Positions 17,601 through 25,284 of a stretch of 64,000 nucleotides of DNA are shown here, one piece after another. The stretch is from an uncultured Bermanella sp. (GTDB lineage: Bacteria > Pseudomonadota > Gammaproteobacteria > Pseudomonadales > Oceanobacteraceae). The stretch spans positions 103,056 to 167,055 of the forward strand of contig CAJXRF010000001.1 in assembly GCA_913058575.1 (NCBI GenBank), in the 5' to 3' direction. Numbering within the stretch: position 1 is the first letter of the stretch; each line of letters opens with the position of its first letter. The position numbers and the translations under genes are program-made. The notes beneath the pieces are model-generated. The model saw only the letters and a program-made list of their open reading frames with translations, searched no databases and was not told the DNA's origin.

Positions 17601-18618
17601 GATTGGCGATGACGTAGAGTTTGGTTATGACATCACAGCCAACGTGGACTATGTAAATGATTCAGCTAATGGTACCGGCCAACTGGAAATTACCATTGGC
17701 GGGCAAGCAACTACCCTGGTTTTTAGTAATGTGAGTAGCTCGGCTACTTCCTCTTTGGGAATCCATATTCCCGATGGTTCAGAGACGACCGCTCAAACGG
17801 GAAGTGATGCTGCAGGTACTATTAATGGCGTGACAGCTAATGGTAGTGGACAATATCTTACTGCACAAAATGGTAATACAGATGCTTCCAATGGCTATTT
17901 TATTGCCAATCAGTCAGCCATTATTGGTGCATCGGTGGTGGTAGATGGGACTAACGAAAGTTTTACCATGAGTCTTAACGGTGTAGAAGCTGAAGTTACC
18001 GTAGCTCAGGGAACCTATGCTACCGGTGAGGCATTAGCTACGGCCATAGAAACCGCAGTGAATGGTACCAGTGCTTTTTCCAGTTTAAGTTATGGTGTAA
18101 AAGCCGAATATACCAGTGATGTAGCTTCTTCTCTGTACGGTAAAATTGGTTTGATCTCAAATATTACAGGGAATAATTCTAGTGTCACTATGAGTACTGT
18201 GTCTTCGGCGGCACAAACGGCTTATGGTTTTAAAGTGGGTCAAGCAGATGGTGAAGTAGGCAGCGATGCGATGGGGTCGGTGGACAATGCTAGCGGTATT
18301 CGTATCAAGGTGATTGGAGGCAGTACTGGAGATCGGGGAACAGTGAACTATATCTCAGGGTTAGCCGATCAAATTAACGATCTGTTGGATCTATACTTGA
18401 ACAGCAACAGTGGGTCATTAGGTTTACAGGTGGCGGGTCTTAATGATGATCTAGATGAATTGACTCAAGAGCAAACTGATTTAGATGCTCGAATGGTTGC
18501 ACAGGAAGCGTTATTACGGGCAAAATTTTTGGCTGCAGATAGCATTATAGCGAGTATTAAAAGTACAGAGACATTTTTAACTCAGCAATTCGAGGCATTT
18601 GCTGCAGCTGGGAAGTAA
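14668..18618 (+). CDS. fliD: Giant FliD (filament cap / hook-associated protein 2)
   Basis: 1316 residues, about two to three times the usual 440-700. FliD_N at residues 1-110: LGLGSNVLTSELVDQIIAAD, and PGTYSVEVQAMAQAHSLAS near residues 95-115. FliD_C motifs are split: LITGTTLNLQSA, KIDEMVAAYNDLKQSVDFYTDYD and ILTGDITIRTL near residues 268-340, and the terminal coiled coil NYISGLADQINDLLDLYLNSN...LLRAKFLAADSIIASIKSTETFLTQQFEA. The extra mass, about residues 410-1230, is inserted before the last part of FliD_C. It contains six beta modules with xFxxxVDG starts near residues 456, 589, 705, 778, 867 and 1097, like those in the flagellin. FliD forms the cap that folds incoming flagellin. It has its own sigma-54 promoter. 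Confidence 0.95.
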   Translation: MASIQTLGLGSNVLTSELVDQIIAADRAGTESLINSRKEITEAKVSAFGEITSKLSTFQSAMEDLTDNNVISSTLSSSSDETILTASTTSSAVPGTYSVEVQAMAQAHSLASASFADSTTQVTALGGVLEFKFGTTTYTGGGAYDTFTENADKAGNTVTIGANSSLSDVRDAINTADFGVTAAIVFDGSGYKLSLVSDDSGLDNSMEITARDSSGGTLSSDGLEGLAYSASQSTASNLSESQTAQDAVLTFNGLSVTRESNAITDLITGTTLNLQSANVGQTVTVTVGADLTAFSEKIDEMVAAYNDLKQSVDFYTDYDATKQEAGILTGDITIRTLMVGVNNLMASSVAGITGKEFGSFAELGIERDQNSDFALKFNVTDFLSAMEEDRDTVIDIFGVSGTTSDSLIQFSNDSINTKAGDYAVNITTVASKGTFEGATISALDFSSAVTIDNANDDYTIDVDGTLGTFSLTQGSYTTGVSLASEIQSQINSTSSLSSAGAKVTVSYDSTNKRFDISSNKYGSSSEVSFTSVDTNSANSLGLNELAVGTYDGSNLTALSSAYLVGLGASTTPSSTSVASDDGINFNSINATFSLDIDGGGAVAVTVNEDAASSDLNGDSVFGDRLDILQAIQNGIDATALSGDVTASFDNNNKLLFTTTAVGAAKSIEITAVGATASDTLLGLDATDGLQTNGRDAGLTVAASDISFDLTLDGITTSTAIEMTAGTYTTGNDIATALETDINTYLAADANFAGLVVGASSDVGSRDISANIDFSTINSGFTLNVNGTSNEVVVNTDSGDNIVDIQTALDASFGGGVVTASLSGTGLLFTTDTTGHTEYLQVSSDGRGAQTTAASVIATGIDFSGANNATFDVTVDGVTMSVDVNTDASAGDGDDTISAIQAALDTALVASGQFQAGDVLAKRDSGNQLIFGTAAKNGVKTANTFGSSSSIQISNLGGTTVANLGLVAETQTNGYDAFGIGDDVEFGYDITANVDYVNDSANGTGQLEITIGGQATTLVFSNVSSSATSSLGIHIPDGSETTAQTGSDAAGTINGVTANGSGQYLTAQNGNTDASNGYFIANQSAIIGASVVVDGTNESFTMSLNGVEAEVTVAQGTYATGEALATAIETAVNGTSAFSSLSYGVKAEYTSDVASSLYGKIGLISNITGNNSSVTMSTVSSAAQTAYGFKVGQADGEVGSDAMGSVDNASGIRIKVIGGSTGDRGTVNYISGLADQINDLLDLYLNSNSGSLGLQVAGLNDDLDELTQEQTDLDARMVAQEALLRAKFLAADSIIASIKSTETFLTQQFEAFAAAGK

Positions 18619-18931
18619 TTGTTTATCACGAAATTATTAGTTTCACCAAATTCTTATTTTGCATCTAATATTCGTAATTAAGTAGGGGGAATGTAAAGCA
18701 GGTTTATTTCTATCCTTAAAATATAGTAAGAAATTACTCCCTATTAAAAATGCGTTTCTAATTTATTGTCGTGGAAAACGATAATAAATTGTCGCTTTAT
18801 TAATGAGTTTGAAAGTTGACTTTATTTATTGTCAATTTTTCAGTCTAAGATTCTTAATCTAGTGTTTTTTATTTTAGTGTATTGATGCAGTCCACTTATT
18901 TTTTTAAGCTGAGTAGCAATCAATAACCATC
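18619..18931. other. Convergent AT-rich intergenic region
   Basis: 313 bases between the ends of fliD and the minus-strand methyltransferase, with no gene seen. It contains a stem-loop at 18762-18788 (TTTATTGTCGT pairing with ACGATAATAAA) and a T-tailed hairpin at 18816-18840. Both are plausible transcription stops for one or both convergent genes. Confidence 0.55.
18816..18840 (+). terminator. Possible fliD terminator
   Basis: TTGAC and GTCAA flank a 10-base loop and are followed by TTTTT; flanking A and T bases can extend the stem to nine pairs with one G-U. Weak, AT-rich stem. Confidence 0.4.
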
Positions 18932-21010
18932 TTAATTATCCTGAGTATTCAGTTTTAGATTAGGCTTGTACTGGCAATAAAACTGGAACATATTAGCAAA
19001 AGTATGAGGGTAATGTTCTTCAAATTCATCCCATTGCTTTAGATTAAGCATATCCGCCTTACTTCCATGAAAAGATAGAAAATCTTTTTTGGTCTTAAGG
19101 CTTAAATTACTAAAGCCTAGCCAAGTTAAATTAAATTCTTGACATAGCTGTTTAATTGTTAGCGGGGTATAGTGCTTTTCATATTCATGAAATAACATAT
19201 CTACCGTGCCGCTCATACTGTAAAAATCGTCTGACTGAGTGATGCCGATTTTATTATCGATTAAGCTGCTTTGCATAATAGCTTGACGAATTACTTGCAC
19301 TCTGTGCCTGTCTAGTTGATCTCTATCTTGTTTAAATACATTGCGAACTTGAGTCACTGGCTCTCGTGTTCTGCGGCTATAAAGTGAGATCTTAATTAAT
19401 CCGTTAGGCTTAAGGTTATTTAGTAAATTATGCAATGCTTTTTTATAGTGTCTTATATGGTGTAGAACTCCCGAGCATTCAATTATATTGAATTTTTCAT
19501 GTAATATAGGAAGTTTGGTAATGTCGGCCAATTTAAATTCAATATTTTCAATACCAAACTCTGTGGCCATGTGCTTGGCATAGGCAAGACTGTTTTGACT
19601 GATATCAATGCCTAGTACCTGTACACCATGGAAGTACTTAGCAACATTAAGGGCATGCCTGCCAGTACCACACCCTGCAATGAGTATTCTTAAATTATCA
19701 TCAAATAAATGTTGCGGAAAATTAACGTGTTTATACTCATGCCGTAGAGCAATTCCGTAGTTGATGTTCTTTTTGTAATCTAGTGTTCGCCACCTAGGAT
19801 AAGGGAATTGTTCATATTGAGACTTTACTTTGTTTTCTTTGCAGTTAGGTATAGTTGTTATTTTTTCAAATTTATATTGACCGAGCTTACATATTTCATC
19901 ATGCCACATTCTTATTTGATAAGTCTCTTCGGGCCAGTCCTTAGTTGACCAGTTCATAAGTTTTGGAAATTGTTCAAGGTGTAGCCATGATCTGTACATG
20001 CTCATTAGAAGTAAGGCACCAGATATATCTAGTGCAGTGCACCCAAACTGAGTTAATGACTGATTAATAACATTATCCAACACATTTACCATTGAAGTTT
20101 CTGCTTCTGTTTCAGGTAAAATATATTCATTACGCTGCCCATATTGTGATATAGCTTGACTTAAAGGTATGTAGTTTTTACTTAACTGCCCCTGTTGTGT
20201 ACTGAAAGTTAATAGTTCATGGCGCAAACTCATTATCAGCTTTTCCAGCATTTCACTTTTAATGAGGGTGAGACGAAGAGCAGATAAAAATAAAGGGCAT
20301 TTAGCTATGATATCGAAATGGGCTGCGCTGCCTTTCTGATTTAGTTCAAATTTATACTCAAGTAAACTGCATACTAATGTTCCTAATTGTTCAAGGTTAA
20401 CCTTGTCCCATTGCATATAACTTAATAAATCTTGTTCAAGTTCTGGATCATAGTAGTCTGCTTGAATCTGGCTAGCTAAATTCACTACCTGCGAGCGAAT
20501 ATGTAAATCTTGCCCCTGTGTTTTTGCTAATTCTCGATATTGTTGAAATGCCTCAACAATTCTTCCATTTTGGGCAAGAGTATAGGCTAAGCTTACTTCA
20601 GCACGAGTTTCTTTCGGGGCATGTTTTATTGCTTTTTGAAATGCGGATTGTGCATTATTAAATTCCTGTTGTGCCAAAGAGATATGTCCGGCACTGTACC
20701 AGTAACCTCCATTTTCAGGCGATTCGATTAATGCACGATTTATGGCCTCTTGTGCTTCAAAGTAATGACCGTTCTCAAGTTCTATTCGAGCTAATAAATT
20801 TAAACTATCACCATTATCTGGGTCTAGCTCAAGCGCTTCACGTATATCTAATTTAGCTTGGGCAAGAAGGCCCCTGCTTAACCTGGGGTCATGATTGTCA
20901 GATTGGGTTAAATGAAAACCATCATAGGCCTTTTTTCGATAAAACTTAATATTCTGACTTTTGCTAAGAGTAGTGGATTTCTTTTGCTTCTTGACTTGTA
21001 CCTGAGCCAT
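18932..21010 (-). CDS. TPR-repeat protein with SAM-dependent methyltransferase domain
   Basis: 692 residues. N-terminal tetratricopeptide repeats at about residues 50-165 (e.g. AIKHAPKETRAEVSLAYTLA). A helical middle region follows, then QYEQFPYPRW (398-407), a segment typical of TPR-methyltransferases. The class I methyltransferase core has motif I ILIAGCGTGR (442-451), LGIDIS, a likely motif IV IIECSGVLHHIRHYKKAL, and ISLYSRRTRE. The ATG is preceded by AGGGAGA. Its promoter region has a sigma-54 site (21062-21077), and the gene sits between fliD and fliS, so it is likely flagellar. Possible substrates are flagellin Lys residues or a filament glycan; neither is shown by sequence. No FliB-like sequence was recognised. 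Confidence 0.85.
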   Translation of the reverse strand: MAQVQVKKQKKSTTLSKSQNIKFYRKKAYDGFHLTQSDNHDPRLSRGLLAQAKLDIREALELDPDNGDSLNLLARIELENGHYFEAQEAINRALIESPENGGYWYSAGHISLAQQEFNNAQSAFQKAIKHAPKETRAEVSLAYTLAQNGRIVEAFQQYRELAKTQGQDLHIRSQVVNLASQIQADYYDPELEQDLLSYMQWDKVNLEQLGTLVCSLLEYKFELNQKGSAAHFDIIAKCPLFLSALRLTLIKSEMLEKLIMSLRHELLTFSTQQGQLSKNYIPLSQAISQYGQRNEYILPETEAETSMVNVLDNVINQSLTQFGCTALDISGALLLMSMYRSWLHLEQFPKLMNWSTKDWPEETYQIRMWHDEICKLGQYKFEKITTIPNCKENKVKSQYEQFPYPRWRTLDYKKNINYGIALRHEYKHVNFPQHLFDDNLRILIAGCGTGRHALNVAKYFHGVQVLGIDISQNSLAYAKHMATEFGIENIEFKLADITKLPILHEKFNIIECSGVLHHIRHYKKALHNLLNNLKPNGLIKISLYSRRTREPVTQVRNVFKQDRDQLDRHRVQVIRQAIMQSSLIDNKIGITQSDDFYSMSGTVDMLFHEYEKHYTPLTIKQLCQEFNLTWLGFSNLSLKTKKDFLSFHGSKADMLNLKQWDEFEEHYPHTFANMFQFYCQYKPNLKLNTQDN

Positions 21011-21061
21011 AAAATCTCCCTAAACAGCTAACGGCTGCATTTTTTAACTTTGCTTATACTA

Positions 21062-21077
21062 AGCAGACTCCATGCCA
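21062..21077 (-). promoter_or_regulatory. Sigma-54 promoter of the TPR-methyltransferase
   Basis: Minus strand TGGCATGGAGTCTGCT: GG-N10-GC spacing is exact and TGGCA matches the -24 element. Predicted start is near 21051, about 40 bases upstream of the ATG at 21010. Confidence 0.72.
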
Positions 21078-21196
21078 GCTAAAAACTTGTTATAAATCAA
21101 TACACTAATAATTTTTTAATTATAAAAAGGAAAAGCATAGCCGCTATTTTAAGTGTGTCTCTAAGGTTTAATGGCTGTGAATTACTTATATAGGGC

Positions 21197-21223
21197 TAAA
21201 GTTATAGGAAAGTTGGTCGTTAA
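21197..21223 (+). promoter_or_regulatory. Sigma-28 (FliA) promoter of fliS
   Basis: TAAAGTTA, an 11-base spacer, then GTCGTTAA. The -35 matches seven of eight consensus bases and the -10 is identical to that of the flagellin promoter. It ends 48 bases before the fliS ATG. Confidence 0.78.
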
Positions 21224-21271
21224 TTTAATAGAAGCATTACCAACCTTTAGAAGCCCAGCAGGAGATTCGGC

Positions 21272-21715
21272 ATGTACTCAAAAGGTGCCAAGGGATACAG
21301 TCAAGTTAGTTTGCAAACTGAAGTCATGGAAGCTGACCCTCATAAGCTTATTCAGCTACTTTTAGAAGGATCGTTAACAAGATTGTCCATGGCAAGAAGT
21401 TTTATTGATTCTGGAGATATTGAAAAGAAAAATGAAAAAATTGGTCAAGTTATTGAAATACTGAGCAGTCTTCAAGAAAATTTAGATCACGATCGTGGTG
21501 GAGAAATTAGTGTTAATCTGGAGCGCCTTTATGATTATATGACCCGTCGCCTATTTGATGCAAACAGATTGAATGATAGTGAGATAGTGACAGAGGTTAT
21601 GGGGCTGCTGCTGGAAATTAAGGCGGGCTGGGAAGGTATTCGAGACAGTTATGAGGACTTAAAAAGCCAGGGAAAGGTAGCCGCTTCTGGCATGAAAAGC
21701 TCTTTATCGGTTTAA
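21272..21715 (+). CDS. fliS: FliS flagellin export chaperone
   Basis: 147 residues, all-helical pattern of FliS: YSQVSLQTEVMEADPHKLIQLLLEGSLTRLSMA at the start, then EILSSLQENLDHDRGGEISVNLERLYDYMTRRL. FliS binds the C-terminal D0 helix of flagellin and keeps it unfolded for export through FlhA. AGGAG at 21259-21263 precedes the ATG. Its FliA promoter, matching that of flagellin, synchronises chaperone and client. The last residues (SQGKVAASGMKSSLSV) are polar and probably flexible. Confidence 0.93.
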   Translation: MYSKGAKGYSQVSLQTEVMEADPHKLIQLLLEGSLTRLSMARSFIDSGDIEKKNEKIGQVIEILSSLQENLDHDRGGEISVNLERLYDYMTRRLFDANRLNDSEIVTEVMGLLLEIKAGWEGIRDSYEDLKSQGKVAASGMKSSLSV

Positions 21716-21775
21716 GCGAGAAGACATTAAACTACAAACTGGAATCGCTAAATAAAGACACAACTTCATCATCAT

Positions 21776-21804
21776 AATAACCTAGCTAAATAGGCTGGGT
21801 TATT
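21776..21804 (+). terminator. Hairpin after fliS
   Basis: An 11-bp stem, AATAACCTAGC with GCTGGGTTATT (one T-G pair), and a 7-base loop, starting 60 bases after the fliS stop. There is no T-run after it, so termination may be weak or factor-aided. Confidence 0.5.
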
Positions 21805-21971
21805 AGCAAAATATCAAGTCTTTAAACACTTAGTTACAAAATAATATAAAAAACTGTTTACAGTTCACATTTTTTTTGTCAAGAATAAAGCATGGCATAC
21901 TGTAATTGAAAATTATTAAGTAAAAACGTGCCAAAAAGTATATAAAAATAAAAAAAACAGAATAAACTCGT

Positions 21972-22030
21972 CATTTAATTGACCGATATAGAGATGGATA
22001 CTTAACTATATTTTAGTGGTCAATTAAATG
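21972..22030. repeat. Spaced inverted repeat upstream of flrA
   Basis: CATTTAATTGACC (21972-21984) and GGTCAATTAAATG (22018-22030) are perfect 13-bp inverted copies, 33 bases apart. An inner pair, ATATAG (21986-21991) and CTATAT (22006-22011), can lengthen the stem. The right arm runs into the sigma-54-like element, so it may be an operator, or an mRNA hairpin if transcription begins upstream. Confidence 0.65.
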
Positions 22031-22044
22031 GCAATTTGATAGCA
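22029..22044 (+). promoter_or_regulatory. Sigma-54-like element upstream of flrA
   Basis: TGGCAATTTGATAGCA has the GG-N10-GC spacing and a good -24 half, but the -12 half is TAGC, not TTGC. It ends 36 bases before the flrA ATG. FleQ/FlrA genes elsewhere use sigma-70, so this could be a chance match. Confidence 0.4.
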
Positions 22045-22079
22045 ATTTCTGCTGTTGTAAAATGGGCTAAGGAAGCATC

Positions 22080-23552
22080 ATGTGGCGTGAGATTAAGGTT
22101 CTTCTAGTGGATGATGATGAGCAGCGAAAACACGACATGCGTGTGCTGCTTGATTTTCTCGGGGAAGGATCGTATCCAAGCGATTCCCATTCTTGGAAAG
22201 AGGTGGCCAGTGGGTTAGATGACCCTATGGAAATTGTCGCTTTGATTCTCGGAAGTTCCCAAAAACAATCTTTAAGTGATATTTTAAATGACATAAATGA
22301 GTGGGATAAAGGCATGCCCATTATCTATGTGGGTGATGAAGAGCTTCCTGACGACATTCCTGATGATTTACGCCGAGCCATGATCGGCCATGTCCCTATG
22401 CCACCTAGCTACAACAAATTATTAGATAACCTTCATCGTGCACAAATTTATCGAGAGCATTATGCTCACAACCGAGTTCGTGGTGAGCGTCGTCAAGTAC
22501 AGCTGTTCCGTTCTTTAGTGGGCACCAGTCGCCAAATACAATACGTGCGAGAGTTAATGCATCAAGTGGCCGACAAAGATGTCACTGTGTTAATCACCGG
22601 TGAAAGTGGCACAGGCAAAGAAGTAGTAGCCCGTAATCTTCATTACCACAGTGCCAGACGCGATGGTCCGTTTGTACCTGTTAACTGTGGTGCTATTCCT
22701 CATGAGTTAATTGAAAGTGAATTGTTTGGCCATGAAAAAGGCGCTTTCACTGGGGCAATCAATACACGTTTGGGTCGTTTTGAAATGGCTGAAGGGGGCA
22801 CCTTATTTTTAGATGAAATAGGTGATCTTCCTCTTGCTATGCAAGTAAAAATGTTAAGAGTGTTGCAAGAGCGCAATTATGAACGAGTCGGTGGCACTAA
22901 AACCATTAAAACCAATGTTCGAATTATTGCCGCCACCCATAAAGATCTTGAAAAGATGGTCAGTGAAGAAACCTTTCGCGAAGACTTATATTACCGTTTA
23001 AATGTATTTCCTTTGGAAGTGCCTCCGTTACGAGACCGACGTGAAGATATTCCACTACTGTTAAACGAATTAATATCACGCATGGAAAATGAAAAACGCG
23101 GTTCCATTCGCTTTAATAGCGCAGCGATCATGTCGCTATGTCGACATGAATGGCACGGTAACGTGCGTGAAATAGCCAATTTGGTGGAGCGTTTAGCGAT
23201 ATTGCATCCATACGGCGTGGTGGGTGTGCCTGAACTGCCACTAAAGTTTAGGCATGTGGATGAAGGGGATGATGCGGATGCCAATCTTCCTGAAGCAGTC
23301 ACCTTACCCAGTGAGCCTGGCTTAGTGGGCTTAGATACTCCAGCACTATTACCGGTTAATGGCATAGACCTTAAAGATTACCTAACCCACTTAGAACGTT
23401 CTCTTATTCAGCAGGCCTTAGACGATGCATGCGGTGTGGTAGCAAGAGCGGCTGAAAAATTAAAAATTCGCAGAACCACCTTGGTTGAGAAAATGCGTAA
23501 ATACGGTTTACAACGTAAAGAAAAAGAACCCATGGAAGAGGAGGAACTGTAG
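22080..23552 (+). CDS. flrA: FlrA/FleQ flagellar master regulator (sigma-54 activator)
   Basis: 490 residues. N-terminal FleQ-type receiver-like domain (1-125) starting [14 protein letters not shown]; as in FleQ, no convincing phosphoacceptor Asp is seen. [10 protein letters not shown] (142-151) is the segment that binds c-di-GMP in Pseudomonas FleQ. The AAA+ domain has Walker A GESGTGK (174-180), the sigma-54 contact loop GAFTGA (221-226), Walker [12 protein letters not shown], and [13 protein letters not shown]. The C-terminal Fis helix-turn-helix is [24 protein letters not shown]. It activates RpoN promoters of early flagellar genes, including flrBC downstream. The close match to FleQ through the linker and AAA+ supports c-di-GMP control. 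A strong terminator isolates it from flrBC. Confidence 0.95.
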   Translation: MWREIKVLLVDDDEQRKHDMRVLLDFLGEGSYPSDSHSWKEVASGLDDPMEIVALILGSSQKQSLSDILNDINEWDKGMPIIYVGDEELPDDIPDDLRRAMIGHVPMPPSYNKLLDNLHRAQIYREHYAHNRVRGERRQVQLFRSLVGTSRQIQYVRELMHQVADKDVTVLITGESGTGKEVVARNLHYHSARRDGPFVPVNCGAIPHELIESELFGHEKGAFTGAINTRLGRFEMAEGGTLFLDEIGDLPLAMQVKMLRVLQERNYERVGGTKTIKTNVRIIAATHKDLEKMVSEETFREDLYYRLNVFPLEVPPLRDRREDIPLLLNELISRMENEKRGSIRFNSAAIMSLCRHEWHGNVREIANLVERLAILHPYGVVGVPELPLKFRHVDEGDDADANLPEAVTLPSEPGLVGLDTPALLPVNGIDLKDYLTHLERSLIQQALDDACGVVARAAEKLKIRRTTLVEKMRKYGLQRKEKEPMEEEEL

Positions 23553-23617
23553 TTAAATTGGATGAACAAGCAGTAAGGCTGCAAGTCGTTCTGTCTCCTG
23601 GCTAGCTAGCCCACTTT

Positions 23618-23642
23618 AACGCTCCTTCGGGAGCGTTTTTTA
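23618..23642 (+). terminator. Rho-independent terminator after flrA
   Basis: AACGCTCC and GGAGCGTT around the tetraloop TTCG, with T6 spanning the stem end. A textbook terminator 66 bases after the flrA stop. Confidence 0.9.
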
Positions 23643-23740
23643 TATGTACAGGATGTACGGTATAAAGCGGGCGCATGGACGGGCAGGAGCTTATGTACAG
23701 GATGTACGGTATGACGCGGTGCCATGGATGGCAAGGAGCG
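23643..23740. repeat. Two tandem copies of a 49-base intergenic repeat
   Basis: TATGTACAGGATGTACGGTA occurs at 23643 and again at 23692, a period of 49. Each copy continues into a GCGG...CATGGA(C/T)GG...AAGGAGC or CAGGAGC-like end. The GTACAGGATGTAC part is an imperfect dyad, and the higher GC differs from its surroundings. It resembles dispersed intergenic repeats of marine gammaproteobacteria; the number of genomic copies cannot be told here. Confidence 0.75.
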
Positions 23741-23965
23741 GCGTGTAGCGATAATCAAAGGCGTAGATTTCCCAAGGTACTTTCCTACATCTACTTATTC
23801 TATGCAGCAATCCTTATGGAGTCTCAAAAAATTAACTAACTCCAAAACACTCACATTAAATGCAATCAATGATATAGAAAAAAGTCTTTAACACTCAATT
23901 CAACCTTTATTCTTCAACAACCAATCAATACCACCTTTTATACTCAAATATTTTATAACAAAGCT

Positions 23966-23981
23966 GGGCATGGTATTTGCC
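23966..23981 (+). promoter_or_regulatory. Sigma-54 promoter of flrBC
   Basis: GGGCATGGTATTTGCC: GG at 23967-23968 and GC at 23979-23980 with 10 bases between, and TTTGC at -12. Predicted start near 23992, about 57 bases before flrB. Consistent with FlrA-RpoN control of flrBC in Vibrio and Pseudomonas. Confidence 0.75.
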
Positions 23982-24048
23982 AATACACACATAAGAACAT
24001 TTTTTAGCCAGTAAATTGGCTTATTATTTTTTGTTAGGTGTGGAAGAT

Positions 24049-25284
24049 ATGGCGTCTTTATTAGGAAGTGTTGCAGATAGCTTGCCTAAAGAGAATTTGC
24101 GTCAAGCATTTGAACTCTTTAATGAAATGTCACAGCAACTAAGTGAAAGTTATAGCAATCTTGAAAGTCAGGTTCAGGTTTTATCTGGTGAGCTAGCAGA
24201 AGTCAGTGCCGCCCGAATAAAGGAACTGAAGGAAAAAGAACAACTGGCTGATCGTCTTCATAGTTTATTGCATTTATTGCCTGGTGGCGTAGTGGTGTTA
24301 GATGGCAAAGGCCGAGTACAAGAATGTAACTTGGCGGCCAAAAACTTTTTCCAAAATCAAGACGTTATCGGCCTGCCGTGGCGCAATATTATCAGTAGTA
24401 ACTTTTGTCCTAAAGAAGACGATGGCCATGAAGTGTCTTTAAAAAGTGGTTTGCGCCTTAGCATTCAAACCTCCAGTTTAGAAAATGAACCTGGGCAAAT
24501 TGTGTTAATGACCGATCAAACCGAAACACGCATGTTGCAAGATAAGTTAGCAAGAAATCAACGATTAACCGCCATGGGAAAAATGGTGGCAAGTTTAGCT
24601 CATCAAGTACGCACTCCGCTATCGGGTGCGACGCTTTATGCTCAGCATTTGGCAAGCAGTGAGTTAGATGATGATATGCGCGTTACGTTCTCAAAAAAAT
24701 TAAGCCGACAATTAAAAAATATTGAAGCACAAGTGCGAGACATGCTTATCTTTGCTCGGGGCAGTGCGCCATTGAATCAATTGATCGATATTCTTGAATT
24801 GGCGAATTTATTAGGTGAAAGCAAGGCAATTTTACAAAAACAATACCAAGCCGATATTAGTATTATAAAGGATATTGAAACCGCATCATCGAATAACTTA
24901 GAGAAAATCCAATGTCATCAGGAAAGCCTCATTGGGGCCATTCAAAATCTTTTGGCCAATGGCATAGAGGCCGCTGAAGATATTAATGAGCTTGCCAAAA
25001 TCAAAGTGGTTTTGTCTATTCAGGATAAAAATTTAACCATCACCATCTCTGACAATGGCCCAGGTTTATCCGAAACTGTAAAAGAGAAAATAACAGAACC
25101 CTTTTACACCACTAAAAGCAATGGAACCGGACTAGGATTATCTGTCGTGAAAGCGGTGGTACGGGCTCACCATGGGCGGCTTGGTTTTTATAACCAAGTG
25201 CAAGGAGGGGCATGCTTTGTATTGACGGTGCCTTTGAAAAATTCAGTTAATACCGTTTCTTCTAAGGAGATGATCGATGAATGA
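24049..25284 (+). CDS. flrB: FlrB/FleS flagellar sensor histidine kinase
   Basis: 411 residues from the ATG at 24049, behind AGGTG with 8-base spacing. No transmembrane segment, so cytoplasmic. A coiled-coil start (about 20-70) is followed by a PAS-like domain (VVVLDGKGRVQECNLAAKNFF), a HisKA H-box SLAHQVRTPLSG with His185, and an HATPase with N box NLLANGIEAAED, DNGPGLS and TKSNGTGLGLSVVKA. It autophosphorylates and passes phosphate to FlrC for class III flagellar genes. It overlaps flrC by 8 bases. Lack of membrane segments is normal for this family, which is thought to sense an assembly state. Confidence 0.92.
   Translation: MASLLGSVADSLPKENLRQAFELFNEMSQQLSESYSNLESQVQVLSGELAEVSAARIKELKEKEQLADRLHSLLHLLPGGVVVLDGKGRVQECNLAAKNFFQNQDVIGLPWRNIISSNFCPKEDDGHEVSLKSGLRLSIQTSSLENEPGQIVLMTDQTETRMLQDKLARNQRLTAMGKMVASLAHQVRTPLSGATLYAQHLASSELDDDMRVTFSKKLSRQLKNIEAQVRDMLIFARGSAPLNQLIDILELANLLGESKAILQKQYQADISIIKDIETASSNNLEKIQCHQESLIGAIQNLLANGIEAAEDINELAKIKVVLSIQDKNLTITISDNGPGLSETVKEKITEPFYTTKSNGTGLGLSVVKAVVRAHHGRLGFYNQVQGGACFVLTVPLKNSVNTVSSKEMIDE

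Larger units (their letters stand above)
21716..22079. other. fliS/flrA intergenic region
   Basis: 364 bases without a gene. It holds a post-fliS hairpin (21776-21804), an AT-rich stretch, a spaced 13-bp inverted repeat (21972-22030) and a sigma-54-like element (22029-22044) before flrA. AAGGA at 22069-22073 is the flrA Shine-Dalgarno. Confidence 0.65.
23553..24048. other. flrA/flrB intergenic region
   Basis: 496 bases without a gene. It contains the flrA terminator (23618-23642), two tandem copies of a 49-base repeat (23643-23740), an AT-rich tract, and the sigma-54 promoter of flrBC (23966-23981). Confidence 0.7.
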
